14,491 nt of DNA from CAMLHU01 sp031393795 (GCA_031393795.1 JANMWE010000280.1:1-14491); one strand, 5' to 3'. Shown: positions 1 to 6,086, counted from the first letter of the stretch. Notes: generated by a model not told the origin, from the sequence alone. Numbers and translations: made by a program.

Positions 1-89
1 TGGCCGTTCAGCTCGGCGACGACCTTGGGGCGCCAATGCTCGTGGATGCGGGCGAAGCTCGCGGCCAGCGAGATCTTGTCGTTGGTCAT
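1..89 (-). CDS. Cupin-domain protein, N-terminal fragment
   Basis: Only the first 29 codons lie in the window; the gene runs off the left edge. Read on the minus strand from ATG at 89, the peptide begins MTNDKISLAASFARIHEHW and continues RPKVVAELNG. This matches the conserved start of small single-domain cupins (the KI-LA-KF...HW-PK-V-ELN pattern), which normally continue into a metal-binding HHH-E-E-H cupin barrel of about 110-120 residues. That barrel is outside the window, so function and substrate cannot be read. No strong Shine-Dalgarno is visible upstream. The gene follows osmC on the same strand, 136 bases downstream of its stop, with a GC-rich hairpin between them, so shared transcription is uncertain. 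Family assignment rests on the N-terminal pattern alone. Confidence 0.6.
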   Translation of the reverse strand, partial: MTNDKISLAASFARIHEHWRPKVVAELNG

Positions 90-157
90 AGGCACCGGGT
101 GGCTGATCGAGGCCCGCGCCTCGGGCGCGGCCTTGGGCGAATTAGCGAACGAGCAAC

Positions 158-178
158 GGCGGCGCCGGAGGCGCCGCC
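158..178 (-). terminator. GC-rich hairpin downstream of osmC
   Basis: A perfect 9-bp inverted repeat (GGCGGCGCC / GGCGCCGCC) with a 3-base loop lies 47 bases downstream of the osmC stop and before the cupin start. There is no clear T-tract on the minus strand (gttgctcgtt follows), so it would be an atypical terminator. It could instead be a transcript-stabilising or incidental GC-rich hairpin. The stem is seen directly; the role is inferred. Confidence 0.4.
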
Positions 179-225
179 CTCGATCGGCGATCCCCGATGG
201 AGGTGGAGATCGCGCTCCGTACGGA

Positions 226-645
226 TCACGCCAGCTTCGCCACCAGCGTCATCGGCACGCTCAGTGCCCGTGAGATGATGCACCCCGACTTCGCCGCCTC
301 GGCGTGCTTCTGGAAGTCGGCGGCCGAGAGGCCGGGGACCACGCCCTGCGTGTCGAGGTCGATGCCGGTGATCGAGAAGCCGTCGCCCACCTTGTTGAGA
401 TGCACGGTGGCCTTGGTGTCGATCGAGGTGGGGGGATGACCCGTGGTGGCCAGCAGGTGCGAAAGCTGCATCGTGAAGCAGCCAGCGTGGGCGGCTCCCA
501 GGAGTTCCTCGGGGTTGGTGCCGGGGGCACCCTCGAAACGGGTGCTGAAGGAGTAGGCGCCTTCGAAGGCGCCGCTGCCGAGCTTGATCGAGCCCTTGCC
601 GGACTTGAGGTCGCCGGTCCAGCGAGCGGAAGCATTGCGGTCCAT
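226..645 (-). CDS. osmC: OsmC-family peroxiredoxin (organic hydroperoxide reductase)
   Basis: The 139-residue product matches the OsmC subgroup of the OsmC/Ohr family nearly end to end (E. coli OsmC is about 143 residues). These cytoplasmic homodimers reduce organic hydroperoxides with two thiols. The start MDRNASARWTGDLKSGKG resembles the OsmC N-terminus. FSTRFEG (residues 33-39) carries the conserved Arg36 that activates the peroxidatic thiol. NPEELLGAAHAGCF (44-57) holds the peroxidatic Cys56, and KSGCIISRAL (119-128) holds the resolving Cys122. I chose ATG 645 because the homology begins there; an upstream in-frame start at 894 would add about 83 low-complexity residues unlike the family and cross the divergent promoter region. 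It is transcribed divergently from the membrane-protein gene at 797. In many bacteria OsmC is part of the osmotic or stationary-phase stress response; regulation here is not visible. Confidence 0.95.
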   Translation of the reverse strand: MDRNASARWTGDLKSGKGSIKLGSGAFEGAYSFSTRFEGAPGTNPEELLGAAHAGCFTMQLSHLLATTGHPPTSIDTKATVHLNKVGDGFSITGIDLDTQGVVPGLSAADFQKHAEAAKSGCIISRALSVPMTLVAKLA

Positions 646-672
646 GGTGCGTGCCTTGTTAAGGTGTATGAG

Positions 673-741
673 GTGCGCTGCGTGCTGCGTGCGGAGCCTG
701 TCCTGCGCGCAGCGAAGGATGCTGCGTCCTGAGTGCTGTGC
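673..741. repeat. Degenerate GNGTGCT heptamer repeats in divergent gap
   Basis: The 151-base gap between osmC and the membrane-protein gene (646-796) contains imperfect 7-base units: GCGTGCT (680-686), GCGTGCG (687-693), GCGTCCT (724-730) and GAGTGCT (731-737). Between them, tcctgcgcgcagcgaagga (701-719) has short inverted ends (TCCT/AGGA). The same heptamer recurs as a cleaner array at 5345-5372. I see no convincing sigma70 promoter pair in this gap. The repeat character is seen directly; no function is assigned. Confidence 0.5.
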
Positions 742-796
742 GGCCGATCTTGCTTTCTTCGTCCCCTCTCCCGACCTCTCCACCTCTAAGGTAACG

Positions 797-1285
797 ATGA
801 AAGCTGCACCGTCGGCGCGACTCCCATTCTCCCCTCGTCGGACCATAGTGTTCGGGTCCCTGACCGTCGGGACGGTCGACATCTTCTGGGCCATTTGCTG
901 GTCGGCGGCGTCGGGTCACGGCCCGATCTGGGTCTTCCAGTCGGTGGCCGGCGGCCTGCTCGGCACTGCCACATTCGTGGGGGGACTCCCGACGGCGTTG
1001 CTGGGGATGTTCTTCCACTATGTCATCGCCACCTGCGTGGTCACGACGTACTATCTGGCAAGTCGGCGCCTTTCTGCGCTCGCTCGACGCCCATGGATCT
1101 TCGGTCCCCTCTACGGGATCGTCGTCTATGTGGTGATGAACCAGGTCGTTCTTCCCCTCTCGGCGTACCACACCTCCGGGATCCACTGGAACACCGCTCT
1201 CGCCAAGGGACTCGCCATCCATATCGTCGGGATCGGGTCGATCGCCGCCCTCTTCGCTCAACGGGGCGCGGTCCATCCCGGCTAG
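797..1285 (+). CDS. Small four-helix membrane protein, unknown function
   Basis: The 162-residue product has four predicted membrane helices at roughly residues 17-37, 63-86, 101-122 and 134-154, and no signal peptide. I chose ATG 797 because AAGG sits six bases upstream and the next helix follows directly; the longer frame from 584 would translate the antisense of osmC and the repeat-rich gap. The segments VFQSVAGGLLG (47-57), LLGMFFHYVIA (68-78), YYLASRRL (85-92) and LYGIVVYVVMNQVVLPLSA (105-123) resemble an uncharacterised bacterial inner-membrane family I have seen as hypothetical proteins but cannot name. Conserved-looking polar membrane residues include His74, Tyr85-Tyr86 and Asn115. 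It is flanked by divergent osmC and a convergent VOC gene (19-base gap), so it is probably monocistronic. No function is inferred. Confidence 0.75.
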   Translation: MKAAPSARLPFSPRRTIVFGSLTVGTVDIFWAICWSAASGHGPIWVFQSVAGGLLGTATFVGGLPTALLGMFFHYVIATCVVTTYYLASRRLSALARRPWIFGPLYGIVVYVVMNQVVLPLSAYHTSGIHWNTALAKGLAIHIVGIGSIAALFAQRGAVHPG

Positions 1286-1304
1286 CGCGCCGTCACTGGG
1301 GCGC

Positions 1305-1766
1305 TCAGGTCCGGGTGGTGCTCTGCAGCTCGATGACGTTACCCTCGGGGTCGGTGAGATAGCACCAGGTGATGTCGATGCCGGGCCCGGGTGTGGTGGT
1401 CACGATCTCGCCGACCGCCTTGCCGCCGGCGGCGAGCACCTGCGCGTGGGCCCCCGGGACCGAGTCGACGATGAAGGCGAGGTGTGCGAAGCCGGGCCGA
1501 TTCACGGCCGGGGTCGAACCGTCCTTGACGACCGAGTAGCTGTAGATCTCGAGGGTAGGACCATCCGGACCGTGGCCCGGCAAGCGGAGATGGACTCCCT
1601 TGAGGGTCGAGCCCTTCACCCCGGTGCCCGATTCGAGCAACGGGCCGGCATAGTCGCGCTCGGGTGGCACCAGCACGCAACCGAAAAGGTCGGTGTAGAA
1701 CGCCGCGAGCTTCTTCCAATCGCGGGCGACGATGTTCAGGTGACCGAACCTGGCGCCGACGATCAT
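1305..1766 (-). CDS. VOC-superfamily (glyoxalase/dioxygenase-like) protein
   Basis: The 153-residue product has the paired beta-alpha-beta-beta-beta modules of the vicinal oxygen chelate fold, a single-chain size typical of glyoxalase I-like and extradiol-dioxygenase-like proteins. The four positions expected for metal ligands are present: His9 (FGHLNIV), Glu73 (TLEIYSY), His95 (GFAHLAF) and Glu146 (NVIELQS). A metal-dependent role is therefore plausible, but the substrate is unknown. The tail DPEGNVIEL (139-147) is the usual VOC C-terminal signature. Its ATG overlaps the stop of the upstream MgtC-like gene in ATGA (1763-1766), indicating translational coupling to an otherwise unrelated membrane protein. 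It converges on the membrane-protein gene ending at 1285. Family assignment is strong; calling it a glyoxalase or resistance enzyme would go beyond the evidence. Confidence 0.9.
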   Translation of the reverse strand: MIVGARFGHLNIVARDWKKLAAFYTDLFGCVLVPPERDYAGPLLESGTGVKGSTLKGVHLRLPGHGPDGPTLEIYSYSVVKDGSTPAVNRPGFAHLAFIVDSVPGAHAQVLAAGGKAVGEIVTTTPGPGIDITWCYLTDPEGNVIELQSTTRT

Positions 1767-2242
1767 TCGTCGATCACGCCATAGACCCCGGAGCCGCGGT
1801 TGCCGGTCTTCTGGAGCAGGATTTTTTCCAGCCCCTCGACTCCCACCAGCACCAGCAGGGTGAGGAGGGTGGCGACCATCGCGCCCTGCAGATACCCGAA
1901 GCCTATCAGGGAGCCGACCGCCGCGAGCACCCAGATGACCGCGGCGGTGGTGACCCCGACGATCCGGTCGCCCCGGGCCAGGATGACCCCGGCGCCGAGG
2001 AAGCCGATCCCGGTGACCACCTGGCCGAGCACCCGGGTGGGGTCGACCCCGTTGGGCACCATCGCGGCACCGAGGGTCACGAAGTAGGAGGTCCCCAGTG
2101 TGATCAGGATGCTCGTGCGCATCCCGGCGACCTTGCCGCGGAATTGGCGCTCAAGCCCGATCGCCGCGCCGCAGAGAAATCCGGTTCCGGCGTGGCGCCA
2201 GAAGAGTTCGGTGCTGGGGTCGAGGGCATCAGCGATGGTCAT
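1763..2242 (-). CDS. MgtC/SapB-family membrane protein
   Basis: The 159-residue product is hydrophobic, with about four to five membrane helices, and carries the MgtC/SapB signatures in order: GFLCGAAIGLERQ (21-33) followed by GKVAGMRT (36-43), VVTGIGFLGAGVIL (75-88), and GVTTAAVIWVLAAVG (96-110). It covers the membrane domain only and lacks the cytoplasmic C-terminal ACT-like domain of Salmonella MgtC, as do many environmental homologues. The family is linked to growth at low Mg2+ and, in Salmonella, to inhibition of the F1Fo ATPase; whether this shorter member does either is unknown. A weak GGAG lies nine bases before ATG 2242. It is the first gene of a two-gene unit with the VOC protein and lies downstream of a 97-base palindromic element. 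The upstream gap shows no obvious Mg2+-responsive leader. Confidence 0.92.
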   Translation of the reverse strand: MTIADALDPSTELFWRHAGTGFLCGAAIGLERQFRGKVAGMRTSILITLGTSYFVTLGAAMVPNGVDPTRVLGQVVTGIGFLGAGVILARGDRIVGVTTAAVIWVLAAVGSLIGFGYLQGAMVATLLTLLVLVGVEGLEKILLQKTGNRGSGVYGVIDE

Positions 2243-2377
2243 CGGGGGTCACTCCGGGTCTCTGGACCGACCTTGCCGGCGGGTCGGGGTACGATGGAAG
2301 CTGGGGGGCTTTTCTCAGGGGGGCAAGCGGACAGTACCGGCCGGTTCGTTCAGCACGGAACGGTGGCATGGCCGGTC

Positions 2378-2474
2378 GGGCGCCAGCCGAGGGGCGGCGC
2401 TTCGCGTCGCCCTCTACGCATCGATACGGATCCGGCAATGGGTTGCGCGAAGCGCAACCCCTCGGCTGGCGCCC
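2378..2474. repeat. REP/BIME-like 97-base inverted repeat element
   Basis: Two 35-base arms (2378-2412 and 2440-2474) are inverted copies, identical at 30 of 35 positions, separated by 27 bases. The outer 17 bp (GGGCGCCAGCCGAGGGG) pair perfectly. Each arm also contains its own hairpin: 2392-2412 (8-bp stem with one G-U pair, loop CTTCG) and 2440-2460 (perfect 8-bp stem, loop CGAAG). The differences between arms fall in the stems and preserve pairing. On the minus strand the tetramer GTAG directly precedes the left hairpin, as in REP sequences associated with RAYT transposases. The element sits 24 bases beyond the GNAT stop in the 255-base gap 2243-2497. The rest of that gap holds only a 10-bp palindrome ACCGGCCGGT (2336-2345) and no gene. 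Classification as REP/BIME-like is inferred; no RAYT gene is in the window. Confidence 0.75.
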
Positions 2475-2497
2475 CTCTGCACCGCGGCTGAGAGGGC

Positions 2498-3013
2498 TCA
2501 CCCCAAGGTACCCGGGAGTCTATAGAGCGCGATCGGCTCGGCATCGCCCGGCATCAGGATCGGTTCGGTGTACCGCATTCCCAGCCGCTGGAGGATCCGG
2601 ATCGACCCGGTATTGTCGGGGCTCACCACCGCGGCCATCCGGTCGAGGTGCAACGTGGCGCGTGCATATGCGAGCGTGGCCGCCGCCGCCTCCATCCCGT
2701 AGCCCTGGCCCTGAAAGCGCTCCAGGAAGGCGAATCCGATGTCGGGAGAGTCCAGGTAGTCGCGCTTGAGGATCCCGCACATCCCGACCGGCGTCCGGTC
2801 GGCGGTCCGCTCCACGCACCAGAGCCCGAATCCGTGCCGGGCATAGCTCGCCATCGGGCCGTTCTCGATGTAGCCCACCGCATCCTCCAGCAAATGCACG
2901 TTCCGGTCGCCGATGTTCGTGATCCAGGAGGGCTGGTTCAGGAGCTCGAGGATGAATGGGGCGTCCGCCGGCGAGAACGGGCGAAGTGTCAGGCGTGCGG
3001 TCGAGAGGATCAT
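2498..3013 (-). CDS. GNAT-family N-acetyltransferase (RimJ/RimL type)
   Basis: The 171-residue product has the layout of RimJ/RimL-like GNAT acetyltransferases, which move an acetyl group from acetyl-CoA to an amine. It opens with the family-typical TARLTLRPFSPADA (5-18). VGMCGI (76-81) and DIGFAFLERFQGQGYGMEAA (91-110) form the central strands and the acetyl-CoA pyrophosphate-binding loop (Q101-G102-Q103-G104-Y105-G106). SPDNTGSIRILQRLGM (131-146) is the standard motif B helix, where the Asn and Ser contact CoA and the helix packs on the cofactor. The acceptor (ribosomal protein, small molecule or drug) cannot be read. It is divergent from lemA with a 72-base gap. On the minus strand a TAGATT that could act as a -10 ends only six bases before the start codon, suggesting a very short leader if real. 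Confidence 0.92.
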   Translation of the reverse strand: MILSTARLTLRPFSPADAPFILELLNQPSWITNIGDRNVHLLEDAVGYIENGPMASYARHGFGLWCVERTADRTPVGMCGILKRDYLDSPDIGFAFLERFQGQGYGMEAAAATLAYARATLHLDRMAAVVSPDNTGSIRILQRLGMRYTEPILMPGDAEPIALYRLPGTLG

Positions 3014-3025
3014 CCTCGCAATCTA

Positions 3026-3035
3026 CCCCGCGGGG
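3026..3035. promoter_or_regulatory. Palindrome in the GNAT/lemA divergent gap
   Basis: CCCCGCGGGG is a perfect 10-bp palindrome just upstream of a possible minus-strand -10 (TAGATT, 3025-3020), inside what would be the -35/-10 spacer of the GNAT promoter. The matching -35 (GTGAAA) is poor. It could be an operator or simply a chance GC-rich palindrome. Confidence 0.25.
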
Positions 3036-3085
3036 ACTAACTTTCACCCTGCTGTTCGTCCCATCCTCTTGCTCGGAGACCCACC

Positions 3086-3634
3086 ATGGGCCTCGGTCTA
3101 CTTGCTGGGCTCGGTGTGCTCGTCGTCGTCCTGATCGCCCTTTTCAATAGGCTGGTCCGGCTCCGGATGCTGGCCCACAACGCCTACGCCGACATCGATG
3201 TCCAGCTCAAGCGCCGCCACGACCTGGTGCCGAGCCTGGTCGCTACGGTGCAAGGGCACGCCGGCTACGAGAAAGGGACCCTCGAGGCGGTGGTGGCGGC
3301 GCGCCAGCGGGCGATCAGCGCCGCCGGCCCTGCCGCCGCCGGGAGCGCCGAGCTGGCGCTTTCGGGGCAGGTGCGGCAGTTGCTCGCCATCGCCGAAGCG
3401 TACCCCGACCTCAAGGCGGGACAGAGCTTCCTCGAGCTCCAGAAGTCGCTGGTCACGATCGAGGACACCCTGCAGAACGCCCGGCGGTACTACAATGCCG
3501 TCGTCCGCGACCTCAACACGCGGATCCAGCAGTTCCCTGCGGTGCTGGTCGCCGGACCGCTGGGATTCAAGCCGGAGGAATTCTTCGGGCTCGACAACGT
3601 CGCCGAGGGGGCCGTCCCGCAGGTGAAGGTATGA
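3086..3634 (+). CDS. lemA: LemA-family protein
   Basis: The 182-residue product is a typical LemA protein: one N-terminal membrane helix (residues 3-20) followed by a helical domain exposed outside the helix. Family hallmarks are AYADIDVQLKRRHDLVPSLV (33-52), GHAGYEKGTLEAVVAAR (57-73), AYPDLKAGQSFLELQKSL (105-122), IEDTLQNARRYYNAVVRDLN (125-144), and IQQFPAVLVA plus LGF..EEFF (147-167). GGAG lies seven bases before ATG 3086. Its last codons overlap the DUF2207 gene by ATGA, a pairing that is very common for LemA. The pair is widely conserved but its biochemical role is unsettled; LemA homologues have been linked to envelope structure and stress. Membrane location is predicted; a specific function is not claimed. 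Confidence 0.95.
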   Translation: MGLGLLAGLGVLVVVLIALFNRLVRLRMLAHNAYADIDVQLKRRHDLVPSLVATVQGHAGYEKGTLEAVVAARQRAISAAGPAAAGSAELALSGQVRQLLAIAEAYPDLKAGQSFLELQKSLVTIEDTLQNARRYYNAVVRDLNTRIQQFPAVLVAGPLGFKPEEFFGLDNVAEGAVPQVKV

Positions 3635-5346
3635 GGAGGACGGGCGCGCTCCTCGCCGTACTGCTCGTCGCGGCGGCGCCGCTCGCCGCGCAGCGCACCC
3701 TCGAGATCGACCGGTTCGACTCGAAGATGGTCGTGCTGGCCGACGGCCGGCTCGACGTGAGCGAGACGATCACCGCCACCTTCCACGGCAGCTGGAACGG
3801 GATCTATCGCACCTTGCCCCTCGAGTACCGGAATGGGCAGGGCTTCAACTGGTCGGTCAAGGTCGAGTTCCTCGGTGCGACCAACGACCAGGGGCAGCCG
3901 CTCCGGACCGAGCTCCAGTACCCGGGCACCTCCCTCAAGTTCAAGATGTGGGTCCCTGGCGCCACCGACGTGACCCGCACCATCGTCCTCCACTATGTCG
4001 CGAGCAACGCGCTGCGATTCTTCGACGATCACGACGAGCTCTACTGGAACGCCACCGGCGACCAGTGGGACGTGGCGCTCGGGATGGTGACCGCGACGGT
4101 CACCCTTCCGGCGGGGGCCGCCGGGATCCGGACCGCGGCGTTCAACGGTGTCTATGGCTCGACCCAGAAGGAGGCCGGGATCGAGACCGCCGGCCGGGTG
4201 ACCACCTTCACCATGCCCCGGAAGCTCGAGTTCCGCGAAGGGCTGACGGTCGTGGTCGGGTGGGACAAGGGGCTGGTCGCGCCGCCGACCCTGGCGAGCA
4301 AGATCCTCGCGTTCTTCAAGGACAACTGGCCGATGACGGTCCCGATCCCCGTCTTCGGCCTGATGTTCTTCCTCTGGTACACCCGCGGGCGCGACCCGCG
4401 GCTCCGGCCGGTGATGGCCCAGTACGAGCCGCCGGTCGGGATGACGCCCGCCGAAGCAGGGACCATCACCGACGAGTCGGTGGACATGCGGGACATCACG
4501 GCGAGCCTGGTCGACCTGGCCGTCCGCGGCTTCATCAAGATCGAAGAACACCAGGGGCAGCGCTTCCTCGGCCTCTTCGGCGGAGGGACCGATTACACCT
4601 TTGTGCGGGTCAAGCCGGCGTCCGCGTGGTCGGCGCTCGCCCTGCACGAGCGGCGCGTATTGGAGGGGATCTTCGACGGCGCTGGAGACCGGGTCGCGCT
4701 CTCCGAGCTCACCAATCGGTTCTACAAAGAGATCCCCGGGATCCGGAATGCGGTGATGGACCGGATAGTGTCCAAGGGGTACTACCGTGCCCGCCCCGAC
4801 ACGATCCGGAACGCCTGGCGGGGCGCCGGGATCGTGCTCGGCTTCCTGATGGCGATGGGTGGGTCGGCACTCGGCGTGAAGTTCGGCCTCACACCGGTCC
4901 CCTTCGTGGTCGGCGGGATCCTGACCGGGCTGATCATCCTCGCCTTCGGGCAGCTGATGCCGGCGCGCACCGACGCCGGGACCCGGACCCTGGAGCAGGT
5001 GCTCGGCTACGAGGAGTTCCTGCGGCGGGTGGACTCCGACCGCTTCGCCCGGGTGGTGAAGACGCCCGAGATGTTCGAGCAGGGGCTCTCATACGCGATG
5101 GCCCTGGGGGTGGAGCAGCAGTGGTCGCGCGCCTTCGCCGACATCTATCGAAACCCGCCCAACTGGTACGCCGGGTCGAACATGAACGGCTTCAACGCCA
5201 TGATGTTCACCAACAACCTCTCCGCGATGACCACCCAGGCGAGCAGCACGATGAGCTCCCAGCCGCGCAGTTCAAGCGGGTCGGGGTTCGGGGGCGGCGG
5301 ATCGTCCGGCGGTGGTGGGGGAGGGGGCGGGGGAGGGGGGTTCTGA
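3631..5346 (+). CDS. DUF2207-domain membrane protein, LemA partner
   Basis: The 571-residue product has a signal peptide (residues 1-21, ending APLAAQ) and an exported beta-rich DUF2207 domain at about 23-215, starting with the typical LEIDRFDSKMVVLADGRLDV (24-43) and including GIYRTLPLEY (57-66). One membrane helix follows at about 234-250, then a cytoplasmic segment with RGRDPR (252-257) and a winged-helix-like stretch (about 280-385). A membrane helix pair lies at about 396-443, and a soluble tail ends in a 12-residue glycine run. The layout matches YciQ-like proteins encoded beside LemA. Translation is coupled to lemA (ATGA overlap), so the two probably act together at the inner membrane; the activity is unknown. 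Gly-rich tails are common in this family, but here they create an extreme G-run DNA tract (5317-5340) just before the stop. Confidence 0.93.
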   Translation: MRRTGALLAVLLVAAAPLAAQRTLEIDRFDSKMVVLADGRLDVSETITATFHGSWNGIYRTLPLEYRNGQGFNWSVKVEFLGATNDQGQPLRTELQYPGTSLKFKMWVPGATDVTRTIVLHYVASNALRFFDDHDELYWNATGDQWDVALGMVTATVTLPAGAAGIRTAAFNGVYGSTQKEAGIETAGRVTTFTMPRKLEFREGLTVVVGWDKGLVAPPTLASKILAFFKDNWPMTVPIPVFGLMFFLWYTRGRDPRLRPVMAQYEPPVGMTPAEAGTITDESVDMRDITASLVDLAVRGFIKIEEHQGQRFLGLFGGGTDYTFVRVKPASAWSALALHERRVLEGIFDGAGDRVALSELTNRFYKEIPGIRNAVMDRIVSKGYYRARPDTIRNAWRGAGIVLGFLMAMGGSALGVKFGLTPVPFVVGGILTGLIILAFGQLMPARTDAGTRTLEQVLGYEEFLRRVDSDRFARVVKTPEMFEQGLSYAMALGVEQQWSRAFADIYRNPPNWYAGSNMNGFNAMMFTNNLSAMTTQASSTMSSQPRSSSGSGFGGGGSSGGGGGGGGGGGF

Positions 5347-5376
5347 GTGCTGGGTGCTGGGTGCTGGGTGCTGGGG
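5317..5376 (+). other. Two adjacent G-quadruplex motifs across the DUF2207 stop
   Basis: On the plus strand, four runs of five or six G are split by single bases (5317-5321, 5323-5327, 5329-5333, 5335-5340). Eleven bases later, after the TGA, four further runs of three or four G occur with TGCT loops (5352-5354, 5359-5361, 5366-5368, 5373-5376). Both fit the general G3+/short-loop quadruplex pattern. The first also encodes the polyglycine tail; the second is formed by the heptamer repeats. Folding in DNA or mRNA and any effect on termination are inferred. Confidence 0.6.
5345..5372 (+). repeat. GNGTGCT heptamer array, four units
   Basis: Units are GAGTGCT (5345-5351) and three identical GGGTGCT copies (5352-5372), starting inside the TGA stop of the DUF2207 gene and filling most of the 40-base convergent gap before the regulator's stop at 5387. 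The unit is the same G-N-G-T-G-C-T family seen in degenerate form at 673-741, so it looks like a genome-wide intergenic repeat type. No hairpin with a T-tract is visible here. Confidence 0.75.
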
Positions 5377-5386
5377 CTGTGGTGGC

Positions 5387-6007
5387 TCAGGCGCTGATGT
5401 GAAAATGACAGCGGGGTCGGCTGCCTCGCTCACAACATTCCTCGACGGGCCGGCCGGTCACTTCGGCGACGAGGGCCGCGACCAGCGCGCAGACCTGCGG
5501 ATGTCCTGAGGTGACCGCGGAGAGTGGGCAGGCGTACCCCTGCAGTCCCCACCCGTTGGTCTCGGTCACCACGTCGATGTCGGCGCCAAGCTCCCGGAGC
5601 GTGGCAGCGGCCGCGGCGACGCGCCCGGCAAGGTCCGAGGCGGGGGCCACCCCCCGGGCAGCGCGGGCGCCGACCCCCTTCAATAGTTCGATGGCGCGCT
5701 CCTGCCCTTCCACCCGCACGATCTCGTCGACCAATCCCCCGAAGGCCAGGGCGTAGGCCTTCGGGAAGAGCTCCCCTCCGAACGTCGTCAGCCCGTACTG
5801 CCGAGCCGGCTTGCCGCCGGTATCGCGCTGGGTGCCGACGAGTTCCGCCAGCCCATCACGTGTCAGGGCGGCTATGTGGGTCCGGATGGCGTTGTCGGTG
5901 AGCCCGAGCTCGACGGAGAGCTCGGTGATTGTCCGCGGGGCCCGCCGCAGCAGGTGGAGCAGCTTGGCCTGGGTCTCCCCAGTCAAGGTATTCAGCATTC
6001 CTCTCAC
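5387..6007 (-). CDS. Winged-helix regulator with SufR-like cysteine cluster
   Basis: The 206-residue product begins with a winged helix-turn-helix (about 8-75): ETQAKLLHLLRRAPRTITEL, then LGLTDNAIRTHIAALTRDGL (34-53) as recognition region, and a GGKPARQYGLT wing (64-74). A helical linker follows. The C-terminal domain carries Cys160 (GYACPLS), Cys173 (PQVC), Cys191-Cys192 (EECCERG) and Cys200 (RCHFHI). The 12-residue Cys160-Cys173 interval and overall layout match SufR-like ArsR/DeoR-type regulators, where the cysteines hold a redox-sensitive Fe-S cluster; a cluster here is inferred. GTG 6007 is preferred because GAGG lies four bases upstream; an internal ATG at 5998 has its purine box too close. 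The gene is divergent from the DUF4142-cupredoxin pair and likely controls it and itself. It could respond to another ligand through the same fold. Confidence 0.88.
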   Translation of the reverse strand: MRGMLNTLTGETQAKLLHLLRRAPRTITELSVELGLTDNAIRTHIAALTRDGLAELVGTQRDTGGKPARQYGLTTFGGELFPKAYALAFGGLVDEIVRVEGQERAIELLKGVGARAARGVAPASDLAGRVAAAAATLRELGADIDVVTETNGWGLQGYACPLSAVTSGHPQVCALVAALVAEVTGRPVEECCERGSRPRCHFHISA

Positions 6008-6032
6008 ATCGCCTCGCTATGCAACATATTCC

Positions 6033-6061
6033 AATATATGGAGTTAGCTGTAGTTTGTCAA
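6033..6061 (-). promoter_or_regulatory. Sigma70-type promoter for the regulator gene
   Basis: On the minus strand, TTGACA (6061-6056) is followed by a 17-base spacer and TATATT (6038-6033), close to the consensus pair. Transcription would start near 6026, about 19 bases before GTG 6007. ATATT-cc-AATAT (6026-6037) is a near-perfect dyad overlapping the -10, a natural place for autoregulation. Confidence 0.7.
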
Positions 6062-6086
6062 GTAATCACATAAAAGTATTGACAAA
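6054..6086. promoter_or_regulatory. Candidate shared operator between facing promoters
   Basis: TTTGTCAA (6054-6061) and TTGACAAA (6079-6086) form an 8-bp inverted repeat with a 17-base AT-rich spacer; each arm contains the -35 box of one of the two divergent promoters. AGTT(A/T)G is repeated at 6042, 6052 and 6091, and TGTAGTT at 6049 and 6088. Part of the symmetry is inevitable because both -35 boxes are consensus, so the operator role is a hypothesis. Confidence 0.35.

Noticed and set aside
646..894. N-terminal extension of osmC to 894
   Set aside because: It would add residues unlike any OsmC, crosses repeat-rich DNA and overlaps the divergent gene's start; ATG 645 matches the family start.
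2243..2497. Small genes or a Mg2+ riboswitch upstream of the MgtC-like gene
   Set aside because: The short frames here read through the inverted repeat and have no homology pattern, and I could not see a leader structure resembling known Mg2+ sensors.
3490..4647. 385-codon minus-strand frame opposite lemA/DUF2207
   Set aside because: Low-complexity charged sequence with no motifs; both sense-strand genes are clear family members.
5345..5372. CRISPR-like array
   Set aside because: The units are 7 bases with no spacers; this is a simple tandem repeat.
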